Of a stretch of 64,000 nt of DNA, positions 28,158 through 38,206 are shown piece after piece. Where the stretch lies: contig NC_013791.2 in assembly GCF_000005825.2 (NCBI RefSeq), positions 930,001-994,000 of the forward strand, written 5' to 3'. Both the position numbers and the translations under genes were made by a program. Position 1 is the stretch's first letter; every line of letters begins with the position of its first letter. The stretch comes from Alkalihalophilus pseudofirmus OF4 (lineage in GTDB: Bacteria; Bacillota; Bacilli; Bacillales; Bacillaceae_D). The notes beneath the pieces were generated by a model. The model saw only the letters and a program-made list of their open reading frames with translations. It did no database searches and was not told where the DNA came from.

Positions 28158-28946
28158 ATGAGCACGATTTCGAATAAAGAGATAGCCAGGTTTTTATTAG
28201 ATGCTGAATTAGAGAGAAAAGATGTTGTCAGAATTACGTCTGATAAAGTCCCTAACCTTAATGTAGAAGATGCTTATTTAATTCAAGAAGAACTAGTGAA
28301 GCTAAAGTTAAAGGAAGGTCACTCTATCGTTGGTCCTAAAATGGGATTAACTAGTCTGGCTAAGATGAAGCAAATGAATGTAGAAGAGCCTATTTACGGT
28401 TATATCTTTGATAATATGGTTGTTCCAGATGGTGGCACGATATCTCTTTCTGACTTTATTCATCCCAAAGTAGAGGCTGAAGTTGCTTTTATTTTAGGAA
28501 AAGATATTGAAGGGCCATCTATATCGGGTGCACAAGTATTAGCTGCAACAGAGTATGTTTGCCCAGCGCTTGAAATTATTGATAGTCGTTATGAGAACTT
28601 TAACTTTACTCTGCCTGATGTTATTGCCGACAATGCTTCTTCTTCAAAGGTTGTTTTTGGAAATACGGTTCGTAAACCAGAAGAGCTTGATCTTGAACTT
28701 ATCGGGACAGTTTTATCTATCAATGGTGAGATCAAAGATTTAGGAGCGGGGGCTGCTGTATTAGGTCATCCAGCTAATTCAGTTGCGATGCTTGCAAACA
28801 TGCTTCACCGTAAAGGGGAAAAGCTAACGGCTGGTCAAGTGATTTTAACAGGCGGAATCACGGGGGCGGTTCACCTTTCATATGGCGATTACGTATCAGC
28901 TAAACTTGATGGCCTAGGTGAAGTCCATTTTTCGGTAGGAGAATAA
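28158..28946 (+). CDS. praD: 4-oxalocrotonate decarboxylase
   Basis: A 262-residue paralog of the hydratase, but of the XylI/DmpH decarboxylase type: GPKMGLTSLAKMKQMNVEEP, IYGYIFDNMVVPDGG and EIIDSRYENFNFTLPDVIAD match that clade. It decarboxylates 2-oxo-3-hexenedioate to 2-hydroxypenta-2,4-dienoate, in a complex with the hydratase in known systems. It follows the aldolase gene by 12 nt with a GGGGGAG ribosome site. Confidence 0.92.
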   Translation: MSTISNKEIARFLLDAELERKDVVRITSDKVPNLNVEDAYLIQEELVKLKLKEGHSIVGPKMGLTSLAKMKQMNVEEPIYGYIFDNMVVPDGGTISLSDFIHPKVEAEVAFILGKDIEGPSISGAQVLAATEYVCPALEIIDSRYENFNFTLPDVIADNASSSKVVFGNTVRKPEELDLELIGTVLSINGEIKDLGAGAAVLGHPANSVAMLANMLHRKGEKLTAGQVILTGGITGAVHLSYGDYVSAKLDGLGEVHFSVGE

Positions 28947-28965
28947 GTTAATAAAGGAGCCATTT

Positions 28966-29163
28966 ATGCCAATTATAAATGTAAATATGATGGAAGGTAG
29001 ACCTAAGGAAAAAGTAGAACAAGTTATAGCGGATGTCACGGAGACGGTCGCGAATACTCTTGAAGTGCCAAAAGAAACAGTTAGAGTACTAGTTACAGAG
29101 ATCCCTAAATCTCACTGGGGTATTGCTGGAGAATCAGCTGAAAAGAGAAATGCCGCTAGATAG
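28966..29163 (+). CDS. praC: 4-oxalocrotonate tautomerase
   Basis: A 65-residue tautomerase. After Met removal the catalytic Pro-1 is exposed (MPIINVNMMEG), and the Arg of KETVRVLVTEIPKSHWGIAG is in the family position. It isomerises 2-hydroxymuconate to 2-oxo-3-hexenedioate. Ribosome site AAGGAG, 20 nt after praD. Confidence 0.93.
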   Translation: MPIINVNMMEGRPKEKVEQVIADVTETVANTLEVPKETVRVLVTEIPKSHWGIAGESAEKRNAAR

Positions 29164-29200
29164 TGGTCAACTACTGAATTAGTGAAAAGGAGGTATTCGG

Positions 29201-30025
29201 ATGACGATAGAGTTAGGTGTTTTAGCTGCTCATGTTCCTAGTATTTGTCATAGAGAAAATGTACCTGAGTTCCAATGGGATATTGTAAAGAAATTAGACG
29301 ATATTTCGGGTCAGATTAAAGAGCTGAAGCCTGATGCTGTTGTAATTGTTTCCTGTCATTGGCAGTCTACGTTTCATCACTATGTGGATGTATCACCACA
29401 ACATCAAGGCATCCTGACCGCTTTTGAATGCCCTGATATTATTTCTGATGTGGCCTATGAATATCCAGGGGATCAAGAACTTGGTGAAGCCTTAGTCTTA
29501 GCTGGAAAACAAGCTCGTCTTCCAGTTATTGCGGTTAACGATCCTACATATGTGTGGGATTATGGTACAGTAGTACCGCTCCGATATCTCGTACCTAATA
29601 GAGATATTCCTGTAGTGAACTTATCGATAACAATGGCTGCAGGTCTCGATGAAACCTATAAATGGGGCGAAGTAATAGGAGAGACATTAAATCAATCGGA
29701 TAAACGCTATGTGTTTGTGTTTAGTGGAGCTCTTGCTCATAACTTGGTACGAGGACGTCATCATATGCCTACTGTATCTGAGCAGGCTCTAGATAAGCAG
29801 TTTATCGACTATGTGATGAATCGAGATATGGACCTTGCAAAAGAAATGCTCCCTCAGTATGCGAAAGTTGCAGGAGTTGAGGGAGGGGGACGTCATTTAG
29901 CAATGATGCTAGGGGCGTTAAAAGGTAAGTTCAAGCCAGCTTTTTTAAGTTATGCTCAGTCATCGGGAAGCGGGAATGCCGTTATGACTTTTAAAAATGA
30001 GGAAAAATTACAAGGAAGTATATAA
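29201..30025 (+). CDS. praA: protocatechuate 2,3-dioxygenase, type III extradiol (LigB superfamily)
   Basis: A 274-residue class III extradiol dioxygenase. Candidate Fe(II) ligands and acid-base residues are His in LAAHVPSICHREN (about 11) and in VIVSCHWQSTFHHY (about 53), plus His in SGALAHNLVRGRHH and the conserved acidic residues of the fold. No LigA-like alpha subunit is encoded, in keeping with single-subunit PraA. It opens the protocatechuate ring between C2 and C3. Its position at the end of the operon, after decarboxylase and tautomerase genes, and pobA nearby support protocatechuate as substrate. Confidence 0.85.
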   Translation: MTIELGVLAAHVPSICHRENVPEFQWDIVKKLDDISGQIKELKPDAVVIVSCHWQSTFHHYVDVSPQHQGILTAFECPDIISDVAYEYPGDQELGEALVLAGKQARLPVIAVNDPTYVWDYGTVVPLRYLVPNRDIPVVNLSITMAAGLDETYKWGEVIGETLNQSDKRYVFVFSGALAHNLVRGRHHMPTVSEQALDKQFIDYVMNRDMDLAKEMLPQYAKVAGVEGGGRHLAMMLGALKGKFKPAFLSYAQSSGSGNAVMTFKNEEKLQGSI

Positions 30026-30039
30026 TCATTTGTATTTTA

Positions 30040-30073
30040 AAAACGATTGCGCCATCGCAGCAGTCGTTTTTTT
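30040..30073 (+). terminator. terminator of the pra operon
   Basis: AAAACGATTGC / GCAGTCGTTTT, an 11-bp stem with one G-T pair followed by a T run. Confidence 0.85.
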
Positions 30074-30119
30074 GTCTGTAAAAAACACATTTTTCAGATT
30101 TATTAGATTTCTTTGATAA

Positions 30120-30138
30120 CGTTCTCTATAGAGGAACG
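30120..30138. promoter_or_regulatory. IclR-type operator palindrome 3 (second TRAP operon)
   Basis: CGTTC-N9-GAACG, a perfect 5-bp dyad, with the same 9-bp spacing as the two palindromes beside praR and praB. It lies about 170 bp before dctP copy 2. Confidence 0.65.
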
Positions 30139-30209
30139 AAGGGATTGTATTAACAACAAAGCTAAATTAGTATAAATGTACTAATAAAGAAGTTGTCTTC
30201 CAGGTAATA

Positions 30210-30223
30210 TGAAAGCGGATTCA
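30210..30223 (+). promoter_or_regulatory. cre site before the second TRAP operon
   Basis: TGAAAGCGGATTCA matches TGWAANCGNTNWCA at 13 of 14 positions (A at position 10). It lies in the 280-bp leader of dctP copy 2. Confidence 0.65.
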
Positions 30224-30305
30224 TTTCTGTTCGTCAAATCAACCTTGCTTCTCACAAGTTAATGGAGGGGCAGGCTGAAATAAAAAAATATTAAGGGGTG
30301 TCAGG

Positions 30306-31421
30306 ATGGTGAAAGTGAAATCAATTTCAATTGGTAAGTGTTTTATCACATTGCTTCTAGTCACATTTATGCTCATGGTTGTTGGGTGCTCAAATGAAAC
30401 GGTCACTAATGAGGTTGAAGCAGACACAGGTGCAGAAGTAGAAGAAACAGATGGAGAAGCGGCCCCTTCTGCTGGTAATTCAGTAGAACTGCGCATTTCA
30501 CACTTTGTTTCTCCGCAGCACGGTCAACATACAAAAGTATTTGAACCATTTAGCGAAGAAGTCGCTGAGTTAACAGAGGGGCGTGTTACAGCTTCCATTT
30601 ATCCAGGTGCGGCTTTAGGAGCACCAACTGCTCAATATGATATGGCGACTACAGGAGTTGCAGATATTACGTATGCTATTCAAGGTTATACACCAGGGAA
30701 GTTCCCACTTAGTTCAGTGGTTGAGTTGCCATTTGTTGCTGAGAATGCTGAAAAAGCTACAAGTATTCTCTGGGATCTTTATAACGAGTTTCCTGAGATT
30801 CAAGAAGAATATAAAGAAAATAAAGTACTGTGGTTGTTTGGAATTGATAACGATCAGATCTTAACGACCAATAAAGAAATTAAGACTGTTGAAGACTTAC
30901 GCGGCCTGAAAATATCAACACCATCTCCTGCATCGAATGCAGTGGTTGAGGCTTGGGGAGCTATTCCGGTGTTTATGCCAATGAATGAAGTATATGAAGC
31001 TATGCAAAGAGGAATTGTTGACGGTCGTCTTGGACCATATTCTGCAGTAGCAAATTTTAAATTGAATGAAGTAACCGGATATATTACAGAAGGTGACTTT
31101 TATACAACAAACTTTGCTATTACGATGAATAAGCAGGCTTGGGAAAGTTTATCTGAAGCTGATCAAGAGGCGATTAACGGTTTACTGGATAAATACAGAG
31201 ACTTAGCAGCAGCAGTATATTCAGAGGATGCTGAACTAGGAAAGAAAGCAGCACTTGATTCCGGAGTTGAAGTTACAGAATTAAGTGAAGATGTGAAAGC
31301 AGAATTTAAAGAAGCTCTCGATCCAATTCATGAAGCGTGGGTTCAAGAAATGGATGGCGATGGGCTTCCTGGTTTACAAGTGTATGAAGAAGCTATGCGT
31401 TTAAGTGATCAATACGAATAG
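30306..31421 (+). CDS. dctP: TRAP transporter substrate-binding lipoprotein DctP (copy 2)
   Basis: A 371-residue TRAP receptor with signal peptide and lipobox MVVGC (Cys about 28), then a linker rich in Glu, Thr and Ala. The DctP signature region is LKISTPSPASNAVVEAWGAI; note that the residue before STP is Ile-Ser rather than the Arg-containing IRTP of copy 1, so the carboxylate-binding Arg may be displaced and the ligand may differ. It lies between the pra operon and the lactate operon. An IclR-type palindrome and a cre box precede it, which suggests it takes up 4-hydroxybenzoate, protocatechuate or a precursor (inference). Confidence 0.88.
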   Translation: MVKVKSISIGKCFITLLLVTFMLMVVGCSNETVTNEVEADTGAEVEETDGEAAPSAGNSVELRISHFVSPQHGQHTKVFEPFSEEVAELTEGRVTASIYPGAALGAPTAQYDMATTGVADITYAIQGYTPGKFPLSSVVELPFVAENAEKATSILWDLYNEFPEIQEEYKENKVLWLFGIDNDQILTTNKEIKTVEDLRGLKISTPSPASNAVVEAWGAIPVFMPMNEVYEAMQRGIVDGRLGPYSAVANFKLNEVTGYITEGDFYTTNFAITMNKQAWESLSEADQEAINGLLDKYRDLAAAVYSEDAELGKKAALDSGVEVTELSEDVKAEFKEALDPIHEAWVQEMDGDGLPGLQVYEEAMRLSDQYE

Positions 31422-31434
31422 AGGAGGACTTAAA

Positions 31435-31941
31435 TTGTTTAGCAAGGTCATTCATGGTTTAGAAAGAGTCGTACATCCTCTAAATGCAATTGCTCATCGT
31501 GTTGCCATGTTGGTCCTTTTTCTTATGATGCTGATTACCTTTATAGACGTATCGGGGCGAATGTTCTCAAAGCCCCTTTACGGTGCTTTTGAGTTAACTG
31601 GCTTTGGTTTGGCTTTATTGATCTTCTATAGTCTTGGTTATACCCAATTAAAAAAAGGCCATATAACTGTAAGCTTTTTAGTAGATAAATGGCCTAAAAG
31701 AGCCCAGGCAGCGGCCGACATCATTACTCATTTAATATTTTTAACACTAGTAAGTGTGACTACATGGCAAGTCGTACAACAAGCTGTAAGATTATTTAAT
31801 GGAAATGATAAGACAGCCGACTTAGGAATCCCCATTTATATCATTGCTACGATGGCCAGTATCGGTCTCTTCTTTTTTGCCTTGGCCTTACTATTAGAGC
31901 TGTTAAAATCAGTGAACGAGGCGGTGAAAAGACATGAGTAA
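31435..31941 (+). CDS. dctQ: TRAP transporter small membrane subunit DctQ (copy 2)
   Basis: A 168-residue, four-helix DctQ protein. The start is taken as TTG at 31435, 6 nt after AGAGGAGG; an ATG at 31405 lies inside dctP. Core motif TFIDVSGRMFSKPLYGAFEL and loop YTQLKKGHITVSFLVDKWP match copy 1. It overlaps dctM by 8 nt. Confidence 0.87.
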   Translation: MFSKVIHGLERVVHPLNAIAHRVAMLVLFLMMLITFIDVSGRMFSKPLYGAFELTGFGLALLIFYSLGYTQLKKGHITVSFLVDKWPKRAQAAADIITHLIFLTLVSVTTWQVVQQAVRLFNGNDKTADLGIPIYIIATMASIGLFFFALALLLELLKSVNEAVKRHE

Positions 31942-33238
31942 TGAGATCGTTGGAGTAATTGGAATAGGGATCTTATTAGTTCTAATCTTGCTTCGTGCAC
32001 CTGTCGGCTTATCATTATTATTAATTGGTTTTACTGGATATTCCTATTTAACAAGGTGGGATGTCGGTCTAGCTCAGCTGGGAATGCAAACCTTTAATGT
32101 AGCAAGTTCTTATGTGTTAAGTGTCATGCCCTTATTTATTTTAATGGGAATGATCTTATCCTATAGCGGTTTAGGAAAAGATTTATTTGACGGGGTTGAT
32201 CGATGGTTCGGTCATGTTCGGGGCGGTCTTGCTATGGCTACGATAGGGGCCAGTGCCATCTTTTCTGCTATTTCTGGTTCTGCAAATGCAACAACCGCAA
32301 CGGTGGCTAGAGTTACTTTACCTGAGATGAAGCGTTATGGTTATAACCCGGGTCTTGCTGCCTCCAGTGTAGCAGCAGGAGGAACATTAGGGATATTAAT
32401 ACCACCAAGTGTGGCACTCATTTTATATGGCGTTCTAACAATGGAGCCAATTGGTCCATTATTAATTGCCGGCCTGGTTCCTGGGATTCTTTGTATGATT
32501 GTTTTTATTTTAACAATTTATTTTCAAGTACGTAAGAATCCATTACTTGCCCCAAGGTCTTTAGCAAAGGCTTCTATGAGAGATCAGCTTAAATCACTCA
32601 TACCTATATGGCCGTTTTTTTTGATTTTCTTCATTAGCGTTGGGGGAATTTACTTTGGTATATTTACTCCGACAGAAGCGGCTGGTGTAGGTGCATTTTC
32701 AGCCTTTATATACACAGTTTTAACTAAAAGGTTGAACTGGAAAAAAATGAAAGAGGCATTTGATGAGAGTGCTAGACTGACCGCAATGATTTTTATTATT
32801 TTAATTGGAGCAAGTTTGTTTGGTAGCTTCTTAGCAATTACGAAAATTCCATCGACTCTCTCATCCCTAGTGGCAGGATTAGATGTTTCACCCTATGTAG
32901 TGTTGGCTATGATTCTAGGTCTCTATTTAATACTAGGCTTGTTTTTGGAAGGGATTGCTATTCAAGTCTTAACTCTGCCGATTGTTTATCCTCTAATTAT
33001 TAGCCTAGGGTTTGATGGTGTTTGGTTTGCTGTAATGATGGTAATGATGATCAATATTGGCTTGTTAACACCTCCTTTGGGTGTCCTTTGCTACATTATT
33101 CATGGAATAGATAAGACAATTCCACTCGAACAAATTTTTAAAAGTGTCATTCCTATGTTAATATCTATGATCCTAATAACAATTCTCTTTATTATCTTCC
33201 CGCAAATTATTACCTTCCTTCCTAATTTAATGCAATGA
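31934..33238 (+). CDS. dctM: TRAP transporter large membrane subunit DctM (copy 2)
   Basis: A 434-residue DctM permease with the same motifs as copy 1 (MPLFILMGMILSYSG, ISGSANATTATVARV, AAGGTLGILIPPSV). Strong similarity over the whole length to the protein at 12327-13634 shows the two TRAP systems arose by duplication or have a recent common origin. Closed by a strong terminator. Confidence 0.92.
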   Translation: MSNEIVGVIGIGILLVLILLRAPVGLSLLLIGFTGYSYLTRWDVGLAQLGMQTFNVASSYVLSVMPLFILMGMILSYSGLGKDLFDGVDRWFGHVRGGLAMATIGASAIFSAISGSANATTATVARVTLPEMKRYGYNPGLAASSVAAGGTLGILIPPSVALILYGVLTMEPIGPLLIAGLVPGILCMIVFILTIYFQVRKNPLLAPRSLAKASMRDQLKSLIPIWPFFLIFFISVGGIYFGIFTPTEAAGVGAFSAFIYTVLTKRLNWKKMKEAFDESARLTAMIFIILIGASLFGSFLAITKIPSTLSSLVAGLDVSPYVVLAMILGLYLILGLFLEGIAIQVLTLPIVYPLIISLGFDGVWFAVMMVMMINIGLLTPPLGVLCYIIHGIDKTIPLEQIFKSVIPMLISMILITILFIIFPQIITFLPNLMQ

Positions 33239-33241
33239 AGA

Positions 33242-33273
33242 AAAACGAAAGAATTCCTCTCTTCTTTCGTTTT
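33242..33273 (+). terminator. terminator of the second TRAP operon
   Basis: AAAACGAAAGAA / TTCTTTCGTTTT, a perfect 12-bp stem with an 8-nt loop and a T run. Confidence 0.9.
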
Positions 33274-33359
33274 TTATTTTTCATGCAAGCGCCAGGAAGG
33301 ACGGAAACGCTTAAATCGACCACCTAAATAATTCCAAAAAATAAATTCCCCAACAACTA

Positions 33360-33388
33360 TTGAAAATTCTTAACATTTCAGCTATATT
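33360..33388 (+). promoter_or_regulatory. sigma-A promoter of the lactate operon
   Basis: TTGAAA (33360-33365), 17-bp spacer, TATATT (33383-33388). The expected start point is near 33395. Confidence 0.7.
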
Positions 33389-33401
33389 GAAAGCACTTAC
33401 A
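33388..33401 (+). promoter_or_regulatory. cre-like site at the lactate promoter
   Basis: TGAAAGCACTTACA matches TGWAANCGNTNWCA at 13 of 14 positions; the mismatch is the G of the central CG. It overlaps the -10 end and the start point. Confidence 0.55.
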
Positions 33402-33406
33402 TATAA

Positions 33407-33421
33407 GGTCATCAGATGACC
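33407..33421. promoter_or_regulatory. LutR-type operator
   Basis: GGTCATC-A-GATGACC, a perfect 7-bp dyad with a 1-bp centre. It contains TCATC-N1-GATGA, the consensus I recall for Bacillus LutR. It lies just downstream of the predicted start point, ideal for repression of the permease-lutABC genes by the LutR encoded at 38207. Confidence 0.75.
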
Positions 33422-33457
33422 GTATGATCAATTTGTGGTATAAAGGGAGGGGCATGA

Positions 33458-35242
33458 ATGAGTTTAGGGATTTTATCGTTATTTGCATTAATACCAATAC
33501 TGACGGTTTTTTTGTTTCTTGTTATTTTTAGGTGGCCGGCTAAGCATGCTATGCCAATAGCTTTTGTGGTTACCGTACTAATGGCGTTATTTGTTTGGGA
33601 AGTGCCGGCTGCACAAATTGCAGCAGCCAGTACAAAAGGTGTGGTGACGGCACTTGAGGTGCTATTTATCGTCTTTGGTGCCGTACTCATGCTGAATACC
33701 CTTAAAGAAAGTGGAGCGATTCAAACGATTCGTCAAGGGTTTATTGATATCTCCCCCGACCGGCGGGTGCAGGCCATTATTATTTGCTGGTTGTTTGGAT
33801 CCTTTATTGAAGGCGCTTCCGGCTGGGGGACACCGGCTGCCGTACTAGCACCTTTGCTAGTTGCAATTGGCTTTCCGGCAATGGCAGCCGTCATGGTAGC
33901 CTTGATTATTCAATCTACTCCGGTATCTTACGGGGCTGTTGGAACACCAATCTTAATAGGTGTGCAGTCTGGGTTAACCGGGTCAGATAATGTAGTTCAG
34001 GCTGCAGCAAGTCTTGGTATGAGTTTTGAAGAGTATATTCGAATGATTGGCGGTCAAGTAGCTATATTTCATGGGATTGTAGGGCTGTTTATTCCATTAA
34101 TTATGGTCACGATGCTGACGTTATTCTTTGGACCTAAAAAGTCGCTGAAGGCAGGTATGGAAGTATGGAAATTTGCTCTATTTGCAGGCCTTGCTTTTAC
34201 CATTCCATATGCACTAGTTGCTAATTTTCTTGGACCTGAATTTCCATCATTATTCGGGGGGTTAATTGGTCTTGCGATTGTTGTACCAGCTGCAAAAAAG
34301 GGTTGGTTTATACCTAAAACTAAATGGGATTTTGAACATTCATCTAAATGGGATCCGGAATGGACAGGAACACTGTCAGCTACAACTTTATCAAAAACGA
34401 CCATTAGTCCGTTAAAGGCATGGCTGCCGTATATTTTAATGGGAGTGTTACTCGTCATTACGCGATTAAATGTCCTTCCGTTTGGCGATTGGCTGAAGCT
34501 TGCCAAAATTCATATTGAATCGGTATTTGGAACACAGATTGCTATTGAGAGTACGCCGTTTTTCTTGCCAGGTTTTATTATGGTATTGATGTCCCTATTA
34601 GGCTATATCTTATACAGCATGAATCAGACAACGTATGGAACGGCAGTGAAAAATTCAACAAAAATGATTATTGGAGCAGCGCCGGCCTTGCTGTTTGCTG
34701 TGCCAATGGTGCAAGTATTTATTAATTCCGGAGTTAACACAACTGGGTATACGAGTATGCCGCTAGTATTAGCTGAGGGTGTCTCGGCATTAATGGGACA
34801 AAATTGGCCGCTTGTTGCACCAGCCGTTGGGGCATTAGGAGCATTTGTGGCAGGAAGCAACACGATTAGTAATATGATGTTTGCGATGTTTCAGTTCGGT
34901 ACAGCTGAAAATGTTGGCATTAATCCGGCAACAATTGTCGCTCTACAAGCCGTTGGCGGAGCGGCAGGAAATATGATTTGTGTTCATAATGTAGTTGCAG
35001 CATCAGCTACAGCAGGTCTTGTCGGGCGAGAAGGAACGCTTATACGAAAAATGTTAATACCTACCTTCTATTATGTCTTCTTTGCAGGCGCTGTTGGGTA
35101 TATAGCTATAAATGGTATTGGCTTAAATATCGGAACATTCATGGCAGCAGTCGTTGTTATCACGATCGTATCCATCATTATAAAAGAGAATCGTAAGGAA
35201 AAGACAACAGAAGATCACAGGCAGCAAAAGTTCGGAGGTTGA
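33458..35242 (+). CDS. L-lactate permease, LldP/LctP family
   Basis: A 594-residue lactate/glycolate permease with about 13-14 membrane spans. Family hallmarks include [21 protein letters not shown] (written here in part), [19 protein letters not shown] and [20 protein letters not shown]. It starts at ATG 12 nt after AAGGGAGGG. It is immediately followed by lutABC, with its stop near the lutA ribosome site, so uptake and oxidation of lactate form one operon. In B. subtilis lutP lies beside lutABC too. Confidence 0.93.
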   Translation: MSLGILSLFALIPILTVFLFLVIFRWPAKHAMPIAFVVTVLMALFVWEVPAAQIAAASTKGVVTALEVLFIVFGAVLMLNTLKESGAIQTIRQGFIDISPDRRVQAIIICWLFGSFIEGASGWGTPAAVLAPLLVAIGFPAMAAVMVALIIQSTPVSYGAVGTPILIGVQSGLTGSDNVVQAAASLGMSFEEYIRMIGGQVAIFHGIVGLFIPLIMVTMLTLFFGPKKSLKAGMEVWKFALFAGLAFTIPYALVANFLGPEFPSLFGGLIGLAIVVPAAKKGWFIPKTKWDFEHSSKWDPEWTGTLSATTLSKTTISPLKAWLPYILMGVLLVITRLNVLPFGDWLKLAKIHIESVFGTQIAIESTPFFLPGFIMVLMSLLGYILYSMNQTTYGTAVKNSTKMIIGAAPALLFAVPMVQVFINSGVNTTGYTSMPLVLAEGVSALMGQNWPLVAPAVGALGAFVAGSNTISNMMFAMFQFGTAENVGINPATIVALQAVGGAAGNMICVHNVVAASATAGLVGREGTLIRKMLIPTFYYVFFAGAVGYIAINGIGLNIGTFMAAVVVITIVSIIIKENRKEKTTEDHRQQKFGG

Positions 35243-35247
35243 TTTAT

Positions 35248-35982
35248 ATGAAAGTTTCATTATTTATTACCTGTTTGGCCGATGTATTTTATCCAGGAGT
35301 GGGGAAAGACACGGTTGAAGTATTAGAGAGATTAGGATGCGAAGTGGATTTTCCAGAAAAGCAGACTTGTTGCGGGCAGCCGGCATTTAACAGCGGCTAT
35401 CATAAAGACACAAAGAAAGTGGCTAAGCATATGATTGAGACATTTGCTCATTCTGATTATGTAGTGATGCCCTCAGGTTCATGTGCATCGATGATTTATG
35501 AATACCATGATTTATTAAAAGATGAGCCAGAATGGCAGGTGCGAGCAGAGGATTTGGCGAAAAAAACCTACGAGTTTACGCAATTTCTTGTTCATGTGCT
35601 TAAAGTTGAAAAGGTGAATGCCAGCTTACATGCGAATGCAACCTATCATACATCTTGTCACATGACACGCCTGCTTGGGGAGAAAGAAGCTCCTTTTAAA
35701 CTCCTTGATCAAGTAGAAGGCTTGAATCTGCAGACCTTGCCTAACCGCGAGGCATGCTGCGGGTTTGGGGGAACATTTGCAGTGAAGATGTCACCTATAT
35801 CTGAACAAATGGTCGATGAAAAGGTTCGTCATATTGAAGAAACGAAGGCGGAGTTATTAATTGGGGCAGATTGCGGGTGCTTGATGAATATTGGCGGACG
35901 GATAGAGCGCAATGGAAAGCCGGTCAAAGTGATGCATATTGCACAAGTATTAAACAGCCAAGAATCTGTGAAGAAAGGGTGA
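35248..35982 (+). CDS. lutA: lactate utilization protein LutA (iron-sulfur oxidoreductase subunit)
   Basis: A 244-residue CCG-domain protein. The ATG at 35248 with GGAGG 10 nt upstream is chosen; an in-frame TTG at 35239 touches the ribosome site. Two cysteine-rich CCG motifs are present: [12 protein letters not shown] and [13 protein letters not shown], which bind a noncubane iron-sulfur cluster in the family. With LutB and LutC it oxidises L-lactate to pyruvate. Confidence 0.93.
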   Translation: MKVSLFITCLADVFYPGVGKDTVEVLERLGCEVDFPEKQTCCGQPAFNSGYHKDTKKVAKHMIETFAHSDYVVMPSGSCASMIYEYHDLLKDEPEWQVRAEDLAKKTYEFTQFLVHVLKVEKVNASLHANATYHTSCHMTRLLGEKEAPFKLLDQVEGLNLQTLPNREACCGFGGTFAVKMSPISEQMVDEKVRHIEETKAELLIGADCGCLMNIGGRIERNGKPVKVMHIAQVLNSQESVKKG

Positions 35983-35989
35983 ATAGTTC

Positions 35990-37450
35990 ATGGCAGTAAA
36001 AATAGGCGACCCCAATTTTAATACACGAGTAGAAAAAGGGTTAAAAAATACATTTATGCGACAAGCTGTTACATCCGCTCAAGAACGGCTGAAAATGGCA
36101 AAGTCGAAAGCAGAAGATGAGCTCAAAAATTGGCAGGAGTGGCGTAATTTAGCTGAAGAGATTCGCACGCATACGTTAGAAAATATTGATTATTACTTGC
36201 ATCAACTAAGTGAAAACGTAAGCAATAATGGTGGATATGTTTTCTTTGCGGAAACGGCAGAAGAAGCAAATGCTTATATTAAAGAAGTGGCTCAAAAGAA
36301 AAACGCAAAAAAAGTCATAAAATCTAAATCTATGGTGACAGAAGAGATTAGTATGAATGAAGCGCTTGAGAGTGTTGGGTGTGAAGTGATTGAATCTGAT
36401 CTTGGAGAATATATTCTCCAAATTGATGATCATGACCCCCCGTCTCATATCGTCGCGCCGGCTCTTCATAAAAACAGGGAACAAATACGAGAAACCTTTC
36501 AAGAGAAGAAAGGCTACACCAACACGTCTAAACCGGAAGAGCTGACGTTATTTGCAAGAGAGCAGCTGCGCAAAGAGTTCCTTGAAGCTGACATAGGGGT
36601 AACTGGCTGTAATTTTGCGGTCGCAGAATCAGGAAGTATTTCACTTGTCACAAATGAAGGAAACGCAAGGCTTGCCACAACTCTTCCTAAAACGCAGATC
36701 ACAGTTATGGGGATGGAACGTGTCGTACCTACTTGGGAAGAGCTTGATATTTTAGTCAGCATGCTTTGCAGGAGTGCAGTTGGTCAAAAACTGACAAGTT
36801 ACATTACTGGGCTGACAGGTGCAAAAGCAGAAGGGGACCTAGATGGACCGGAAGAATTTCATCTTGTTATTGTTGATAATGGACGTTCTAATATTCTAGG
36901 AACAGAATTCCAATCAGCTCTGAACTGTATTCGTTGTGCAGCTTGTATTAATGTTTGTCCGGTGTATCGTCATGTAGGAGGCCATTCATATGGCTCGATT
37001 TATCCAGGCCCGATTGGTGCAGTGCTGACGCCATTATTAGAGGGCTATGATGATCATAAAGAGCTTCCATATGCTTCTAGTTTATGTGCAGCCTGTACGG
37101 ATGCTTGCCCAGTAAAGATTCCTCTTCATGAACTGCTCGTTAAGCATAGAAGAAATATTGCGGAAGAGAAACGTACGACCCTTTCTGAAACGTTGGCTAT
37201 GAAGGGATTTGGAATGGTTGCAAGCTCGCCATCTCTCTTTAATATGAGTACAAGAACGGCTCCAATGATGCTCTCACCATTTACGAAGGATGGAAAAGTT
37301 TCAAATGGTCCAGGCCCGTTAAAATCATGGACTGATATTCGTGATTTTCCTGAAAGTAAAAAAGAGAGATTCAGAGATTGGTTTAAAAAACGTGAAGGCC
37401 AAAAGGGAGGGACACATCATGATTCAACATCGCGAAACATTTCTCAATAA
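35990..37450 (+). CDS. lutB: lactate utilization iron-sulfur protein LutB
   Basis: A 486-residue subunit with an N-terminal DUF162/LutB domain and, from about 300, two [4Fe-4S] ferredoxin-type motifs: [15 protein letters not shown] and [13 protein letters not shown]. The N-terminal domain has the family stretch [20 protein letters not shown]. It starts 8 nt after lutA and its end overlaps the lutC start by 32 nt. Confidence 0.94.
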   Translation: MAVKIGDPNFNTRVEKGLKNTFMRQAVTSAQERLKMAKSKAEDELKNWQEWRNLAEEIRTHTLENIDYYLHQLSENVSNNGGYVFFAETAEEANAYIKEVAQKKNAKKVIKSKSMVTEEISMNEALESVGCEVIESDLGEYILQIDDHDPPSHIVAPALHKNREQIRETFQEKKGYTNTSKPEELTLFAREQLRKEFLEADIGVTGCNFAVAESGSISLVTNEGNARLATTLPKTQITVMGMERVVPTWEELDILVSMLCRSAVGQKLTSYITGLTGAKAEGDLDGPEEFHLVIVDNGRSNILGTEFQSALNCIRCAACINVCPVYRHVGGHSYGSIYPGPIGAVLTPLLEGYDDHKELPYASSLCAACTDACPVKIPLHELLVKHRRNIAEEKRTTLSETLAMKGFGMVASSPSLFNMSTRTAPMMLSPFTKDGKVSNGPGPLKSWTDIRDFPESKKERFRDWFKKREGQKGGTHHDSTSRNISQ

Positions 37451-38114
37451 CGTAGCCAAGAAGCTCGGACGTGCGAGAAAGACAACAGGAGTTACCCGCC
37501 CGGATTATCGTCATAAGCCTCAGTTAGAGGTGATGAAAGATTTCACTCAAGATGAGCTTGTTTCTGTCCTTAAAACACAATGTCTTGCTATTCATACAGA
37601 TGTCAAGGAAACGAAGCGAGAAACTCTTGTAAGTGCTATTGACGAAGTACTTGATGAGTACCAAGCCGAGTCTGTGATCACGTGGGCTGATTCAAGATTT
37701 AAGGAATACGGCCTTAATTCTTTCCAGGAAAGAGATACCGTGGATGTATGGGAGGCAGATGAAAACAGCAAATCTGTTGAAATAGCGGAACGTGCTGATG
37801 TCGGAATTACCTTTGCTGATTACACCTTAGCTGAATCAGGTACCGTTGTGTTGTTAAGTGATAAAGGTAAAGGGCGCTCTGTCAGCTTGCTGCCGACTTA
37901 CTATATCGCAATTATACCTAAGAGTACTCTTGTTCCTCGTATGACACAGGCAACTAGTGCAATCCATGAAATGGCTAAGAAGAGTGGAAGCCGCATTCCT
38001 TCTTGCATCAATTTCATATCAGGACCTAGTAATAGTGCGGATATTGAGATGAATTTAGTCGTCGGTGTACATGGGCCTGTCCGTGCCTGCTATATCATTG
38101 TAGACGATATGTAA
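37419..38114 (+). CDS. lutC: lactate utilization protein LutC
   Basis: A 231-residue DUF162 protein. The start is the ATG at 37419 after AAAAGGGAGGG, inside the end of lutB; an earlier in-frame start at 37341 has no ribosome site. The motif [23 protein letters not shown] is shown only in part here ([15 protein letters not shown]). Partner of LutA and LutB in lactate oxidation. Confidence 0.93.
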   Translation: MIQHRETFLNNVAKKLGRARKTTGVTRPDYRHKPQLEVMKDFTQDELVSVLKTQCLAIHTDVKETKRETLVSAIDEVLDEYQAESVITWADSRFKEYGLNSFQERDTVDVWEADENSKSVEIAERADVGITFADYTLAESGTVVLLSDKGKGRSVSLLPTYYIAIIPKSTLVPRMTQATSAIHEMAKKSGSRIPSCINFISGPSNSADIEMNLVVGVHGPVRACYIIVDDM

Positions 38115-38118
38115 GGAT

Positions 38119-38146
38119 AAGCCAGCCATGATTTAATGGCTGGCTT
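38119..38146 (+). terminator. hairpin after lutC
   Basis: AAGCCAGCCAT / ATGGCTGGCTT, a perfect 11-bp stem with a 6-nt loop but no T run, so termination may be partial. Confidence 0.6.
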
Positions 38147-38166
38147 ATGTTGATGGAAGAGGTCTA

Positions 38167-38175
38167 TGCTATAAT
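38167..38175 (+). promoter_or_regulatory. extended -10 promoter of lutR
   Basis: TGCTATAAT (TG-N-TATAAT) forms an extended -10; the -35 is weak (TTGATG at 38150, short spacer). The transcript would start near 38182, before the chosen lutR start. Confidence 0.55.
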
Positions 38176-38206
38176 AAGAGCAATTGAATTGAACGAGGTG
38201 CAAGAA

